Source: an uncultured Sphingomonadaceae bacterium
GTDB lineage: Bacteria > Pseudomonadota > Alphaproteobacteria > Sphingomonadales > Sphingomonadaceae
Length of the DNA stretch: 42,654 bases
Assembly: GCA_947501325.1 (NCBI GenBank)
Contig: CANMVC010000008.1
Span: 1 to 42,654 of the forward strand
Reading direction: 5' to 3'
Shown: positions 9,028 through 16,747 of the stretch, piece by piece
How positions within the stretch are numbered: position 1 is the first letter of the stretch
Layout of the letters: each line of letters opens with the position of its first letter
The notes under the pieces: model-generated
Database searches by the model: none
The model's input: only the letters and a program-made list of their open reading frames with translations
What the model was told of the DNA's origin: nothing
Position numbers and translations under genes: made by a program

Positions 9028-9052
9028 CGTCCGCTTTGGGCGCAAAAGCGGA
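9028..9052. repeat. Dispersed palindrome, copy A
   Basis: CGTCCGCTTT and AAAGCGGAT flank the short loop GGGCGCA. It is the first copy of the repeat found again at 24494-24519, 26553-26583, 27583-27613 and split at 30291-32945. It lies in the gap between the DUF294 gene and the start of the AT-richer accessory block. Confidence 0.7.
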
Positions 9053-9087
9053 TATAACTTTTCGATCACAAAGTACCGCTTTCAATT

Positions 9088-9726
9088 GTGGCTCGATCCA
9101 ACGATCCTGTCTATCGTAACTGCTTCTGTTACTTGGGATGCAAAACTATTATGCTTGATGAAGGAGATGTTTTCTCGGTCGAGTGGGACGAACGTCCTTT
9201 TCGAGTCATTATGCGTGACCCAATCGAAACTTTCTATGATGTTTTATGGCCAGACTTAGGGTGGGGATTGGCTCGAGCACGAACGGCAACTTATTATCGG
9301 ATAAGCACCAAGTTTCTCGAGCATCGGGCGAGATATTTGCGGTCAGAACCGTTGTCTCAAAAAGAACTCGCTAAACATCGGCCAGACCTGCCTTTTCGTT
9401 TTTTCCGAAGCAGGCATTTTAGCTGGTTCGATGATCGGACAAAGCTTATTTCGCTTGCGGCTGGAGATCAGGTAAATGCAGAAAGACTGCGTATAATTCC
9501 GTTTGGAGCAAAAGGAGGTAGGCAGAAGGCTATCACTGTCGACAGCAAACGTGATCATACAATCAGGTTGCAAGATTTAGTGGTAGAAGCTTGTGGCGCA
9601 CAAAATGCGAAATGCGATGATGTTAAAGGCGTAGGTATTTATCGCTCAGGGCTAGTTGGGGGTGACCCTTCCTACTACCTCTGGGGTGCGATCGATCAAG
9701 CAAACAATGCTGATGAGATAGAATAG
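9088..9726 (+). CDS. Hypothetical protein, unknown
   Basis: An open frame of 212 codons beginning with GTG at 9088; no convincing ribosome-binding site is seen there. An ATG at 9151 (MLDEGDVFSVEWDERPF) is an alternative. The protein is soluble-looking, with no signal peptide or membrane segment, and is rich in Arg and Asp. I recognise no domain. Base composition is clearly more AT-rich than the acetate locus, and the gene is bracketed by the dispersed palindrome (9028) and an IS30 end (9754), which suggests it is acquired DNA. Confidence 0.45.
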   Translation: MARSNDPVYRNCFCYLGCKTIMLDEGDVFSVEWDERPFRVIMRDPIETFYDVLWPDLGWGLARARTATYYRISTKFLEHRARYLRSEPLSQKELAKHRPDLPFRFFRSRHFSWFDDRTKLISLAAGDQVNAERLRIIPFGAKGGRQKAITVDSKRDHTIRLQDLVVEACGAQNAKCDDVKGVGIYRSGLVGGDPSYYLWGAIDQANNADEIE

Positions 9727-9753
9727 CTCAGCATCTTAAGGTCCGCTTTATCC

Positions 9754-9786
9754 TGCGATTTCAACCGGTGGACGCAACACATGCCC
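9754..9786 (-). mobile_element. IS30 right-end remnant (33 bp)
   Basis: 33 bases match exactly, in reverse orientation, the right end of the IS30 at 31696-32926, including all 27 bases of its terminal repeat (starts TGCGATTTCAACCGG, ends GCAACAC). The match then stops abruptly. Immediately outside lies GTCCGCTTT (9741-9749), an arm of the dispersed palindrome, so the element probably inserted into a copy of that repeat. The rest of the IS is gone. Confidence 0.8.
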
Positions 9787-9858
9787 TTTCGAAAAAACGC
9801 TTTTAAACAAGGGCAAGTCTAATCCAGCTATCATGTTGAACCTCATTCACTATTGTCG

Positions 9859-10845
9859 TCATCGGTTTTTCCTTCCGATGGTTGAGTCAACTAACTGACT
9901 GATGCGAAGTATATTGGTCTCGGCGTCTGAGATAGTTCGATTGACGATTGCTCGTGCGGGCTCTTTGCAACACACTAAGTCCGCTGCCTCACCGACGATC
10001 ACTGCAGCGATATCCGGATCGTCAAATTCTTGTGCAGTTTCAAAACGAATTTGCTCCACCGCAAGATTCTCTGCGAGCCCGTTCACATTTCCGCTCCATT
10101 TCCGCGTGAAAGAATTACGCATGGTACGAAGGTTCCAGCCAGACGGCCACTCGAGTCCGCGTGCGATATCGAAAACGGAACTGCGCTCGGTATTGTCTCC
10201 GTTGCAACCAATGGCGGCCTGCTTGGCGTTATCGCTAGCGAGCGACTCGTCACTGGCAAAGAACGCGGTTCCGCACAAAGCACCGGCAGCTCCGAGCGCG
10301 AGCGCGGCAGCTAGACCGCGACCGTCAGCGACCCCGCCTGCGGCAATAACTGGTATCCCACCCGCAAGATCGACAACTGCGGGAACGAATGGCAGCGTCG
10401 AGCGAGTGCCGCCGTGACCGCCGGCCTCGGTACCCTGTGCCACTATAGCATCGACTCCAGCGTCAATCGCTTCGCGCGCCTGATCCAGCGTCTGCACCTG
10501 TACAATGAGCTTCGTTTGTCCACGCCGAATGCGGGGTAGAAAGGGGCGAAAATCTCCAAAAGACAGCATTAAAGCGGCGGGATCACGGTCGAGAGCAATA
10601 TCGAGTAAATGAGGCTGGCGGACCAGAGACCAGGTAATAAAGCCGACGCCGATCCGGGCATCGCGCGCTGCATTCAACTCGCGTTCGAGCCAGTCGGCAT
10701 CGCCATAACCTCCACCGATTAGCCCGATACCGCCTGCTTGGCTCACCGCTGCCGCAAGCGCTCCTCCGCTGACGCCTGCCATCGGCGCAAGGAGCAATGG
10801 ATGTTTGATCTTGAGTAGATCGCAAAGGGGAGTGTGAATTGGCAT
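9859..10845 (-). CDS. Nitronate monooxygenase-family flavin oxidoreductase
   Basis: 328 residues, TIM-barrel FMN enzyme of the nitronate monooxygenase (2-nitropropane dioxygenase) family. Seen are PLLLAPMAGVSGGALAAAV near the N-terminus, GTEAGGHGG with the conserved His in mid-protein, and the phosphate-binding stretch IPVIAAGGVADGRGLAAAL. Family members oxidise alkyl nitronates or act as NAD(P)H:quinone/enoate oxidoreductases. It is the last gene of a four-gene operon with a tautomerase, an NTF2-like protein and a beta-class GST. ATG 10845 is chosen; a TTG at 10854 would overlap the tautomerase stop as TTGA. The substrate is unknown. Confidence 0.83.
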   Translation of the reverse strand: MPIHTPLCDLLKIKHPLLLAPMAGVSGGALAAAVSQAGGIGLIGGGYGDADWLERELNAARDARIGVGFITWSLVRQPHLLDIALDRDPAALMLSFGDFRPFLPRIRRGQTKLIVQVQTLDQAREAIDAGVDAIVAQGTEAGGHGGTRSTLPFVPAVVDLAGGIPVIAAGGVADGRGLAAALALGAAGALCGTAFFASDESLASDNAKQAAIGCNGDNTERSSVFDIARGLEWPSGWNLRTMRNSFTRKWSGNVNGLAENLAVEQIRFETAQEFDDPDIAAVIVGEAADLVCCKEPARAIVNRTISDAETNILRISQLVDSTIGRKNR

Positions 10846-10850
10846 TTCAG

Positions 10851-11057
10851 TCAACTCTGCTGCGATTTTCTATACTCTTCACAAGGAAGACCACCTATTC
10901 CCCAATTTTCCATCTCAACTTCATCAATTACAACGAAAGTCGTAGCCGGGTTTTTGTCGAGAACCTGAGCGAGCAAGTCGGTAACGCCTCTAATAAGCTC
11001 TATTTTCTGATCAGCCGTAACACCTTCTCGCGTCACCTTGATATTTACATAGGGCAT
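10851..11057 (-). CDS. 4-oxalocrotonate tautomerase-like protein
   Basis: A 68-residue protein starting MPYVNIKVTREGVTADQK. After removal of Met, Pro1 is the catalytic base of the tautomerase superfamily, and the length matches the 4-OT monomer, which works as a hexamer. AGGAGA lies seven bases before the ATG. It sits between the NTF2-like gene and the flavin oxidoreductase, suggesting a keto-enol or isomerisation step on the same xenobiotic or aromatic intermediate; the substrate is not identifiable. Confidence 0.85.
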   Translation of the reverse strand: MPYVNIKVTREGVTADQKIELIRGVTDLLAQVLDKNPATTFVVIDEVEMENWGIGGLPCEEYRKSQQS

Positions 11058-11068
11058 GATGATTTCTC

Positions 11069-11443
11069 CTAAAGTTCACGTTCAGTTATCTGGAATATCT
11101 TGGCCATTATGCGCCAGACGCCATCGGTTCGCACCAGTGTTAGAAAGTCGGTAAAGTCGCGCGAACCTATAGAACAACGAACCCGGGCAAAGGCGGTGTT
11201 CGCACCCGCAAACTCTATGGCATCGACCAAGTCACGCCGGGGCTCATCTCGCGATGCAGGAGACTCGCGAACCGCCACGACGGGGAAATATTCGTCCATC
11301 GTGCGATAAAGCATCGGCGTTTCATCCGCAGTCGCATAGATTGCCTTTGGATGGAACGCTGCTGCCAGCTTGGTGGTGTCGGCGTGATAGAGCCCATCAA
11401 AATAGGTTTCCAGGACGCTGCGTATTGCTGCGAAATCGTTCAA
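11069..11443 (-). CDS. NTF2/SnoaL-like (lumazine-binding type) protein
   Basis: 124 residues with the cone-shaped NTF2-like pattern: an N-terminal helix (AAIRSVLETYFDGLYHADT), LAAAFHPKAI, a central AFARVRCSIGSRDFTDFLTL strand pair and a VWRIMAKIF C-terminal strand. Closest in style to the putative lumazine-binding branch (Lumazine_bd_2). Function is probably ligand binding or a small-molecule isomerase/hydrolase accessory to the operon. Start is a TTG that overlaps the GST stop by four bases (TTGA), so translation depends on the upstream gene. Confidence 0.78.
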   Translation of the reverse strand: MNDFAAIRSVLETYFDGLYHADTTKLAAAFHPKAIYATADETPMLYRTMDEYFPVVAVRESPASRDEPRRDLVDAIEFAGANTAFARVRCSIGSRDFTDFLTLVRTDGVWRIMAKIFQITEREL

Positions 11444-12069
11444 GCGCCTTGCTCCTGCTCAATGAGCCCTTCGGTTGTCATTGCCTTGACCGTGGCGGGG
11501 CGGGTGCTGATGCGGGCCACATAGGCTTGTGTTTTCGGCCATGCGTTAAGATTCATTCCGACGAAATTTGTCCAGTTTAGCACAACAAACGCATAGGCAT
11601 CTGCGACTGTGAAGCTATTGCTCAAAAGATGGGACCGGCCGTCTGGAAGGCTGCGTTCTATATGATCGATACGGCGCTCGATACCGGCCACTATCTGCTG
11701 CTTTTCTTCATCATTAAACTCGTTGCCCGAAAACAAAGGACTGAAAGAGTTATGTAATTCAGAGGATATGAAATTGAGAACTTCCTGAAGCCTTGTACGC
11801 TCCAGAGTTCCATTTTTGGGTGCAAGCCCGGCCTCGGGTGTCTGATCGGCCAGATACTGGAGCACTGCGGGATTTTCCGTGATAATGTCACCATCGTCGG
11901 TGATCAGAGCAGGGACGTAGCCGTTTGGACTAATTTTTCGGAAATCTTCTCCGGTTTCGGTTTTTTTCGCCTCGGTGTCGGTCTTGTCGAGTTCAAACGA
12001 GATATCAAGCTCGTTCAAAATGATGTGAGATGCCAGCGAGCACGCGCCGGGTTTATAATAGAGTTTCAT
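11440..12069 (-). CDS. Beta-class glutathione S-transferase
   Basis: 209 residues beginning MKLYYKPGACSLASHIILNE. Cys10 in GACSLA is the glutathione-contacting Cys of bacterial beta-class GSTs, and the thioredoxin-like N-domain (about 1-80, with NPAVLQYLAD) is followed by an all-helical domain carrying SNSFTVADAYAFVVLNW. It conjugates or reduces electrophiles with glutathione in the cytoplasm. First gene of the operon running to 9859 and divergent from an HxlR regulator, so probably induced by an electrophile or quinone. Confidence 0.9.
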   Translation of the reverse strand: MKLYYKPGACSLASHIILNELDISFELDKTDTEAKKTETGEDFRKISPNGYVPALITDDGDIITENPAVLQYLADQTPEAGLAPKNGTLERTRLQEVLNFISSELHNSFSPLFSGNEFNDEEKQQIVAGIERRIDHIERSLPDGRSHLLSNSFTVADAYAFVVLNWTNFVGMNLNAWPKTQAYVARISTRPATVKAMTTEGLIEQEQGA

Positions 12070-12127
12070 GGGCCTTACCTTCGGTTGGATGGGAGAGGAA
12101 GAGCAGACATGGGCTTCTTGATAACCA

Positions 12128-12182
12128 TTGACAACTAGGTTTCTGGTAGATACTTAAATATCCAGTTACCGCGAAGAAACCT
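12128..12182. promoter_or_regulatory. Promoter and likely operator between GST operon and hxlR-type gene
   Basis: On the plus strand TTGACA (12128-12133) is followed after 17 bases by TACTTA (12151), a good sigma-70-like promoter for the regulator. Over and beyond it lie inverted repeats AGGTTTCT (12137-12144) and AGAAACCT (12175-12182), and the direct pair CAGTTACC / TGGTTACC. The placement across the promoter suggests autoregulation by the HxlR protein and shared control of the divergent operon. Confidence 0.5.
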
Positions 12183-12195
12183 GGTTACCCAAACT

Positions 12196-12546
12196 ATGGC
12201 ACTTAAAGCACGTAAGAACAAAAGCCCCGAGCCACCGGAACCGTGCATGCTGACGCATTGCATGGCGGTGATTTCGGGAGCTTGGGCAGTCAATGTAATC
12301 TGGTCGCTCCGCGCCGGCCCACGCCGTTTCAATGAGCTGCGAACCGACATTCCGCCGATCTCGGCGAAGGTGCTGTCTACCCGTTTGAGTGAACTGGAGC
12401 AGCGCGGCGTGCTGGTCCGGAACGTTCAACCAACATCACCGCCATCAGTGGAGTATACTCTGACCGATCTAGGCGCGGAGTTAGTACCTGCATTGGACGC
12501 AATTGTGGGAGTTGGACACAGGCTGAAGGCGCTAGAGAACACATGA
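12196..12546 (+). CDS. HxlR-family winged-helix regulator
   Basis: 116 residues with the full HxlR fold: VISGAWAVNVIWSLRAGPRRFNELRTDIP is the core helix-turn-helix region, STRLSELEQRGVLVR the recognition part, and SVEYTLTDLGAELVPAL the wing and C-terminal helix. Two Cys near the N-terminus (Cys17 and Cys22, in PEPCMLTHC) are placed like those of thiol-sensing YodB/QorR relatives. It is divergent from the GST/oxidoreductase operon and is probably its regulator. The ATG at 12196 has only a weak ribosome-binding site. Confidence 0.85.
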   Translation: MALKARKNKSPEPPEPCMLTHCMAVISGAWAVNVIWSLRAGPRRFNELRTDIPPISAKVLSTRLSELEQRGVLVRNVQPTSPPSVEYTLTDLGAELVPALDAIVGVGHRLKALENT

Positions 12547-12807
12547 CCGTTTAGACCGTGGTTACCTATACGTACTGTGCTGTTTGCAGCTCGCTCTGCG
12601 GACTTTCTTCACCACCTGCTCCGCAGATGCCTTTGAGTATTTTGACAAACCAATCTGTCTCATTAACGCTGTCGTAGGGCACCGATCTCCGTTTGTGGCA
12701 AGACCCAAACGGTCGCTTAGGAATTAACTCTAGCCAACGGCCCCGCGATCAACTTATCAGCCATTTGGTCGCTGATCGGACTACACATTTGTCGCATAGA
12801 AGGGTAG

Positions 12808-13439
12808 CTATTCTGTTAAGAGTTGCTCCTGCAGCGTGCGTGCGCCGTCGGTTTGCACATCACCAGTAAGATCATCTCCTTGGCCCGCCCGTGCCCAATC
12901 AACCTTGGTAAGCGCTGCGCTCCTCCAAAACCTGGAAAGAGGCCCGCATGCACTTCCAATTGCGCAAACCGGGCGTTGTCGGCCGCAATGCGAATATCGC
13001 ACGCCAATGCCAACTCATTACCGCCGTTAGCGGCAAGCCCCCGCACAGCGGCAATAATCGGTTTTCGATAAGCCTCCATCCGGTTAAAGGTGCTGTAAGC
13101 GAAGTCTGAATGAGTCGCGCCTTTTGGCCCTGTTTCGCCAGGACCATTTTCACCCGCACCGCCGGAGAATAAACCGTCCGAGCCGGTAATAACCAGCGCG
13201 CCGATGGCGGGGTCATTTTCAGCAAGATCTAGCGCTGCATTGATATCCCTAAGGACTGCGATGGAGACTCCATTGATGGGTGGCAACGCCATTTCCAAGA
13301 CCATAACCGCCCCTTGGGTGGTCACCTTTAGGCTTGTGAATGCCATCTGTGTTTTCTCGTTTGCAGATGCGCTTGTGAAAAGCATACTGGCACCCACCGT
13401 GGTTACAGCTGCTCCCGCTAAAACTTCGCGTCGATTCAT
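12808..13439 (-). pseudogene. Tat-signal enoyl-CoA hydratase, frameshifted and truncated
   Basis: The start MNRREVLAGAAVTTVGASML with alanine-rich cleavage site TSASA looks like a twin-arginine export signal, and AAAGGA seven bases before the ATG supports it. The rest is a crotonase: GSDGLFSGGAGENG, ANGGNELALACD and RFAQLEVHAGLFPGFGG, with both catalytic Glu positions kept. After GRAKEMILL the frame breaks; a one-base shift restores TGDVQTDGARTLQEQLLTE and a stop at 12808. About 60-70 residues of the usual C-terminus are then missing. The 260 bases downstream (12547-12807) hold no gene I can support. Confidence 0.65.
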
Positions 13440-13490
13440 GGCTTTTCCTTTAGTTTGTTTTTGTTTTGACTTTAAACGATGCGACCCTGC

Positions 13491-13613
13491 TCACCGATCA
13501 GCGAGGCACCAGTTTGGTATCTGCTTGCCGCGCGGACCCGCTGGATGTTTGATCAGGGCGAACCCGTCATATTCCGTGACGACAAGCTTGCCCTTAAGTT
13601 CAGTTAGCCCCGG
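13491..13613 (-). pseudogene. Possible 3' gene remnant
   Basis: An open stretch without start codon reads LTELKGKLVVTEYDGFALIK then HPAGPRGKQIPNWCLADR and a stop at 13491. It looks like coding sequence but lacks a beginning, and lies between the CPBP protease and the broken hydratase on the same strand. I cannot name the family; it could be chance. Confidence 0.25.
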
Positions 13614-13661
13614 TTGAATTTTGATAATTATTGAGACAGCAGTGAAAAATGTAAACGAGCT

Positions 13662-14384
13662 TCATTCCATCACGCCAAGGTAAAGTAACGTCATGCCAAG
13701 TGTGTTGGTTAGTCCATGGGACAACACAAGCGGCCAAAGGGATCGCTTGAAAGCCAGATATAGAACGCCTGACGCGACACCAATTGCGCCGTTCGCCACC
13801 CATCCGGCTATGCCTTGGTAGTAATAGTGGCCCTGCCCGAACAAGAATGCTTGGCAAACGATGGCCAGAAAAGCTGCAAAGGGAACTCCGGTAAAGAGGT
13901 CCTCGAAGCGCGAGAATAAGACTCCACGGAAAAGTATTTCCTCAGTAAAGCCGCCAATAATCCAGGCAACCGCCAGCCAGAAGAGATAGACCGGAAAATT
14001 GCCTAGAAGGTTGCCGAAACGCCCCTCGAACCGTGCATCTATGGCTTGTGTCGCCTCGTCCGGCGCAGGAAACAGATCAGTTCCCAGCGATTGGACGAGA
14101 ATATCAACGCCGAGAGTTACGATCAACGCGATAACGGTCCATAGCGCCAGTTGCTTCATGCTCTTAGGTCGCCTTAGTCCGATACTGCCCCAGCTGCTCC
14201 CGCGTTTGCGAAGACAGATGGTCGCGACGCACAAGGCAAATAGAAGAGAGATGGGTCCGGCAAAGGTCCATAAAGCCTCTACTTGCAGCAGCAGATTCTT
14301 GCTGATCAGGAGAGCGCAGATGATGAGTATGAGATCGCGAAGGGACGCCCAGCGATTGGTATCAGCAGAAGTTGTGGGTGTCAT
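13662..14384 (-). CDS. CPBP-family intramembrane glutamic endopeptidase
   Basis: 240 residues with about seven membrane segments. The family motifs are present: EEILFRG in GGFTEEILFRGVLFSRFE, FLFGQGHYYYQG with the second-motif His, and LWPLVLSHGLTNT with the third. Members (Rce1/CAAX-like, ABI) cleave within the membrane and are often linked to peptide maturation or self-immunity. It follows the GST gene at 14419 by 34 bases on the same strand and may belong to the TetR-controlled operon. The substrate is unknown. Confidence 0.87.
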   Translation of the reverse strand: MTPTTSADTNRWASLRDLILIICALLISKNLLLQVEALWTFAGPISLLFALCVATICLRKRGSSWGSIGLRRPKSMKQLALWTVIALIVTLGVDILVQSLGTDLFPAPDEATQAIDARFEGRFGNLLGNFPVYLFWLAVAWIIGGFTEEILFRGVLFSRFEDLFTGVPFAAFLAIVCQAFLFGQGHYYYQGIAGWVANGAIGVASGVLYLAFKRSLWPLVLSHGLTNTLGMTLLYLGVME

Positions 14385-14418
14385 AATTTCAACCTATTTG
14401 TGGGGAGCTTGATCGAAG

Positions 14419-15102
14419 CTACCCTCTTGCCGAAGACTTCAACTGCCCCATCATGAGATCAAGATATTGGGCTTCCAGAGCGTGCAGCTCTTTTGATGTT
14501 TCTCGCGACATTATGCGGGAATAGAGGTCCATCAAGGCGGGGAAGGTCTCTCGCTGTGGCAGTTGGCCAGCATGATCGAGATTGACCATTTGCGCGTAAA
14601 CAGAAATATCTGCGAGCGTGAGGCGATCTTCGGAAAAATAATCTTTGCCCGAAATCTCGTTTTCAAGATATCCAAATCGCGCGGGCAATATTTGTGTCAC
14701 GGCTTCCTCAATTTTGCCAGTGTCGATGGGCTTGCCAAGCATCTGGTTGATAAAGGTTGGCCGGAACACACCCTCACTGATATCTCTGAACAGGGCGGTA
14801 TCGGCATATTCCTCAATCCATAGGACATAGCCGAGCGCCTTTGGTGTGCTTGGGATTAGCGAACCGTTTAAAATCGGAAATGCGTCATCGAGATATGCGC
14901 TGATCGCGGAGCTATCGTTGAGGACGTAATCTCCATCCTCCAAAACTGGGATACGGAGCAGCGGGCTGATCGACGCAAAATATTCGGGAGGTTTATAGGG
15001 ATTGATGTCCTTACTTTCAAAGGGGATCGCCTTTTCCATTGCGACGAGTGTTACCTTGCGTGTGAAGGGGGACAGTGCTGATCCGTGTATGACAATGCTC
15101 AT
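14419..15102 (-). CDS. Glutathione S-transferase family protein
   Basis: 227 residues starting MSIVIHGSALSPFTRKVTLV. The N-domain carries the thioredoxin-like fold with Ser8/Ser11 near the glutathione site and LNDSSAISAYLDD, and the C-domain has RLTLADISVYAQMVNL. Upstream in-frame codons exist but are not coding-like; the ATG at 15102 overlaps the previous stop by four bases (ATGA). Likely detoxification. Co-translated with the membrane protein upstream and controlled by the divergent TetR. Confidence 0.87.
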   Translation of the reverse strand: MSIVIHGSALSPFTRKVTLVAMEKAIPFESKDINPYKPPEYFASISPLLRIPVLEDGDYVLNDSSAISAYLDDAFPILNGSLIPSTPKALGYVLWIEEYADTALFRDISEGVFRPTFINQMLGKPIDTGKIEEAVTQILPARFGYLENEISGKDYFSEDRLTLADISVYAQMVNLDHAGQLPQRETFPALMDLYSRIMSRETSKELHALEAQYLDLMMGQLKSSARG

Positions 15103-15512
15103 GCTGAAGCCTCGTTCTGGCGAGCGAGGGCGAGCCACCCCAGAAGCAGGAGCCCTGAAATCACTGCAACTCCAACAACCACGACACTGATGCCGCCGAT
15201 CGTGAAGTTGGTGCCGTCTGAATGAACCATCGATCCGCCATAAAGCGGCCCTGCAGCCCATGCGATCAAGAAAGATGTGCTCAAAATCAGGCCAAGCACA
15301 ATACCCAGCCGCGGAGCGATGCCTTTCCAAACCATTATAAGCGCGAGGATAGAAATAGCGGCATTTTCTAGCAGCTGCCACGCCTCATGAAGGCGCGCGT
15401 GACTGGGCCATTCTGGATTAAACAGGTGCGAGTTGCTGATTTCCATAAACGGTATCACGACAGATAACACGAAAGCACATAGTGCTACGGACAGGATAGT
15501 GATCTTTGGCAT
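15099..15512 (-). CDS. Small four-helix membrane protein, unknown
   Basis: 137 residues with four hydrophobic segments (ILSVALCAFVLSVVIPF, AAISILALIMVWKGI, LGIVLGLILSTSFLIAW and ISVVVVGVAVISGLLLLGWL). HARLHEAWQLLENA between segments 1 and 2 is the most distinctive polar stretch. I do not recognise the family with confidence. First gene of the operon facing the TetR at 15585; the coupled GST suggests a shared role in handling a membrane-soluble toxicant. Confidence 0.7.
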   Translation of the reverse strand: MPKITILSVALCAFVLSVVIPFMEISNSHLFNPEWPSHARLHEAWQLLENAAISILALIMVWKGIAPRLGIVLGLILSTSFLIAWAAGPLYGGSMVHSDGTNFTIGGISVVVVGVAVISGLLLLGWLALARQNEASA

Positions 15513-15535
15513 TCGAGAGTTCTTTTCGTTATTAA

Positions 15536-15577
15536 ATAGACAATGTCTATATTGACTATTAAATAGACGGTGTCAAT
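15536..15577. promoter_or_regulatory. Tandem TetR operators
   Basis: ATAGAC-AAT-GTCTAT (15536-15550) is a perfect 15-bp palindrome, and ATAGAC-GGT-GTCAAT (15563-15577) is a near copy 27 bases on. Both lie in the 72-bp gap between the divergent membrane-protein gene and the TetR gene, so one regulator can close both promoters. The second site covers the GTG at 15570, which argues for the later ATG start of the regulator. Confidence 0.7.
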
Positions 15578-15584
15578 ATGGGTT

Positions 15585-16190
15585 ATGTCCAAAGAAAAAT
15601 CATTTCACCACGGCGATCTGAAACGGGTGTTATTCGATGTGGCTCTCAAGCTTCTCGATCGCGACGGCGTTGATGGCGTCACCATCAGAGCGCTCGCTCG
15701 CGAAGCCGGGGTTTCTCATGGTGCTCCCGTCAATCACTATCGTGATCGCGAGGCCTTGTTGACTGCGCTTGTGAAGCGACAGTTTGAAACGATCTTGAAG
15801 TCGGTTGAAGAAGGCCTTTCTGCGGCAACTGCCGCTCCTAACGCCTGGATTGAGGTGTTCGGCAAAGCACTATTGGATTTCGGATTTCAATATCCGCACC
15901 GCTACAAGCTTTTGTGGCGAGGGGATTTGATTGATCTACAAGACAACGACCTTTCAAAGCTTATGGATCAAATCTACGATCAACTTTGTGATGAAATCGA
16001 GCGCTCTGTTCCAGAGGCTGAGTTTGATCGGGACACCGTAGCGGTAGCCTTCTGGTCCATGATACATGGCTATCTGGACATGAGACTTTCAGGGATGTTC
16101 GTCCCGCTAGATGATAAGGTAAGCGGGAAGCCGCGCGATGTAGCGCTCCTCGAACTCTTTAAAATGCTCGTGTCACACGGCAAATCTTGA
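15585..16190 (+). CDS. TetR/AcrR-family regulator
   Basis: 201 residues from ATG 15585. The N-terminal helix-turn-helix is clear (LLDRDGVDGVTIRALAREAG then VSHGAPVNHYRDREALLTAL), and the C-terminal part is the helical ligand-binding/dimer domain of the TetR_C/WHG type, with FWSMIHGYLDMRLSGMF. It is divergent from the membrane-protein/GST operon and flanked by two palindromic operators, so it most likely represses that operon and itself. An in-frame GTG at 15570 is less likely because it lies inside the operator. Confidence 0.87.
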   Translation: MSKEKSFHHGDLKRVLFDVALKLLDRDGVDGVTIRALAREAGVSHGAPVNHYRDREALLTALVKRQFETILKSVEEGLSAATAAPNAWIEVFGKALLDFGFQYPHRYKLLWRGDLIDLQDNDLSKLMDQIYDQLCDEIERSVPEAEFDRDTVAVAFWSMIHGYLDMRLSGMFVPLDDKVSGKPRDVALLELFKMLVSHGKS

Positions 16191-16398
16191 TGCCTGCTTT
16201 TTAAGGTTCATTTTTGACACTCCATCTTCTCTTAAATGAATAAAGTGTTGCGACGACCAGTTGAGAACACACGCCCAAAGCGGACGGAGAGCAAAGCGTC
16301 CTAGGTTCGGACCTTCCTATGGTTTCCGCTATATCCCGAGGCTGTGTAAAAACGCAATGATTTCTGCTATAGTCTGAGCGGTTGTTCAGGAGGCGGAT
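16191..16398. other. Intergenic region with a half palindrome, no gene
   Basis: The stretch between the TetR stop and the IS remnant has no supportable gene. At 16270-16286 the bases ACGCCCAAAGCGGACG form one arm and the loop of the dispersed palindrome without its partner arm, so a copy was probably broken here. Confidence 0.4.
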
Positions 16399-16545
16399 AT
16401 GAAGCGGTTTGTCGAAGGTGCGGATCGTGATCAAACTTTTTTACTGCCGCCATCACTGGAAGATTATGCCATTCATCAACGTTTTATCGGTGCGGATCGC
16501 CTTAGAGCTGCCGAAAGGCAGTTAGCTTTGCCAAAAGTAGCCTGA
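16399..16545 (+). pseudogene. N-terminal fragment of an IS1182-like transposase
   Basis: A 48-codon frame with a perfect AGGAGG upstream begins MKRFVEGADRDQTFLLPPSL, the typical first residues of IS1182-type transposases. After about 26 residues the resemblance is lost and the frame stops, so an internal deletion has removed the rest. The following 200 bases to 16747 contain nothing else I can support. Confidence 0.55.
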
Positions 16546-16747
16546 CTTCCTTCAGGAATTGCCGATAAACTAAGCAATCGTGAACGGCAGAAACTGAGTG
16601 GTTTGCAGAGTGGCTGGTTTTAGACAATAAATCCAAAATTTCTGACATTTGACGTCAGCATATATTCCTAGGCATTATCAATCCAAGTTTATCAATTTTT
16701 TGCACTTCGGAGTTAGTTCGCAGATAATTACTTTGCCTATTAGTATA

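Noticed and set aside
13662-14384. CPBP protease as part of a bacteriocin maturation system
   Set aside because: No small leader-peptide gene, modification enzyme or ABC exporter is nearby; the neighbours are detoxification genes.
15570-15584. GTG start extending the TetR protein by five residues
   Set aside because: It is inside the second operator palindrome, and the ATG at 15585 fits the family start better.
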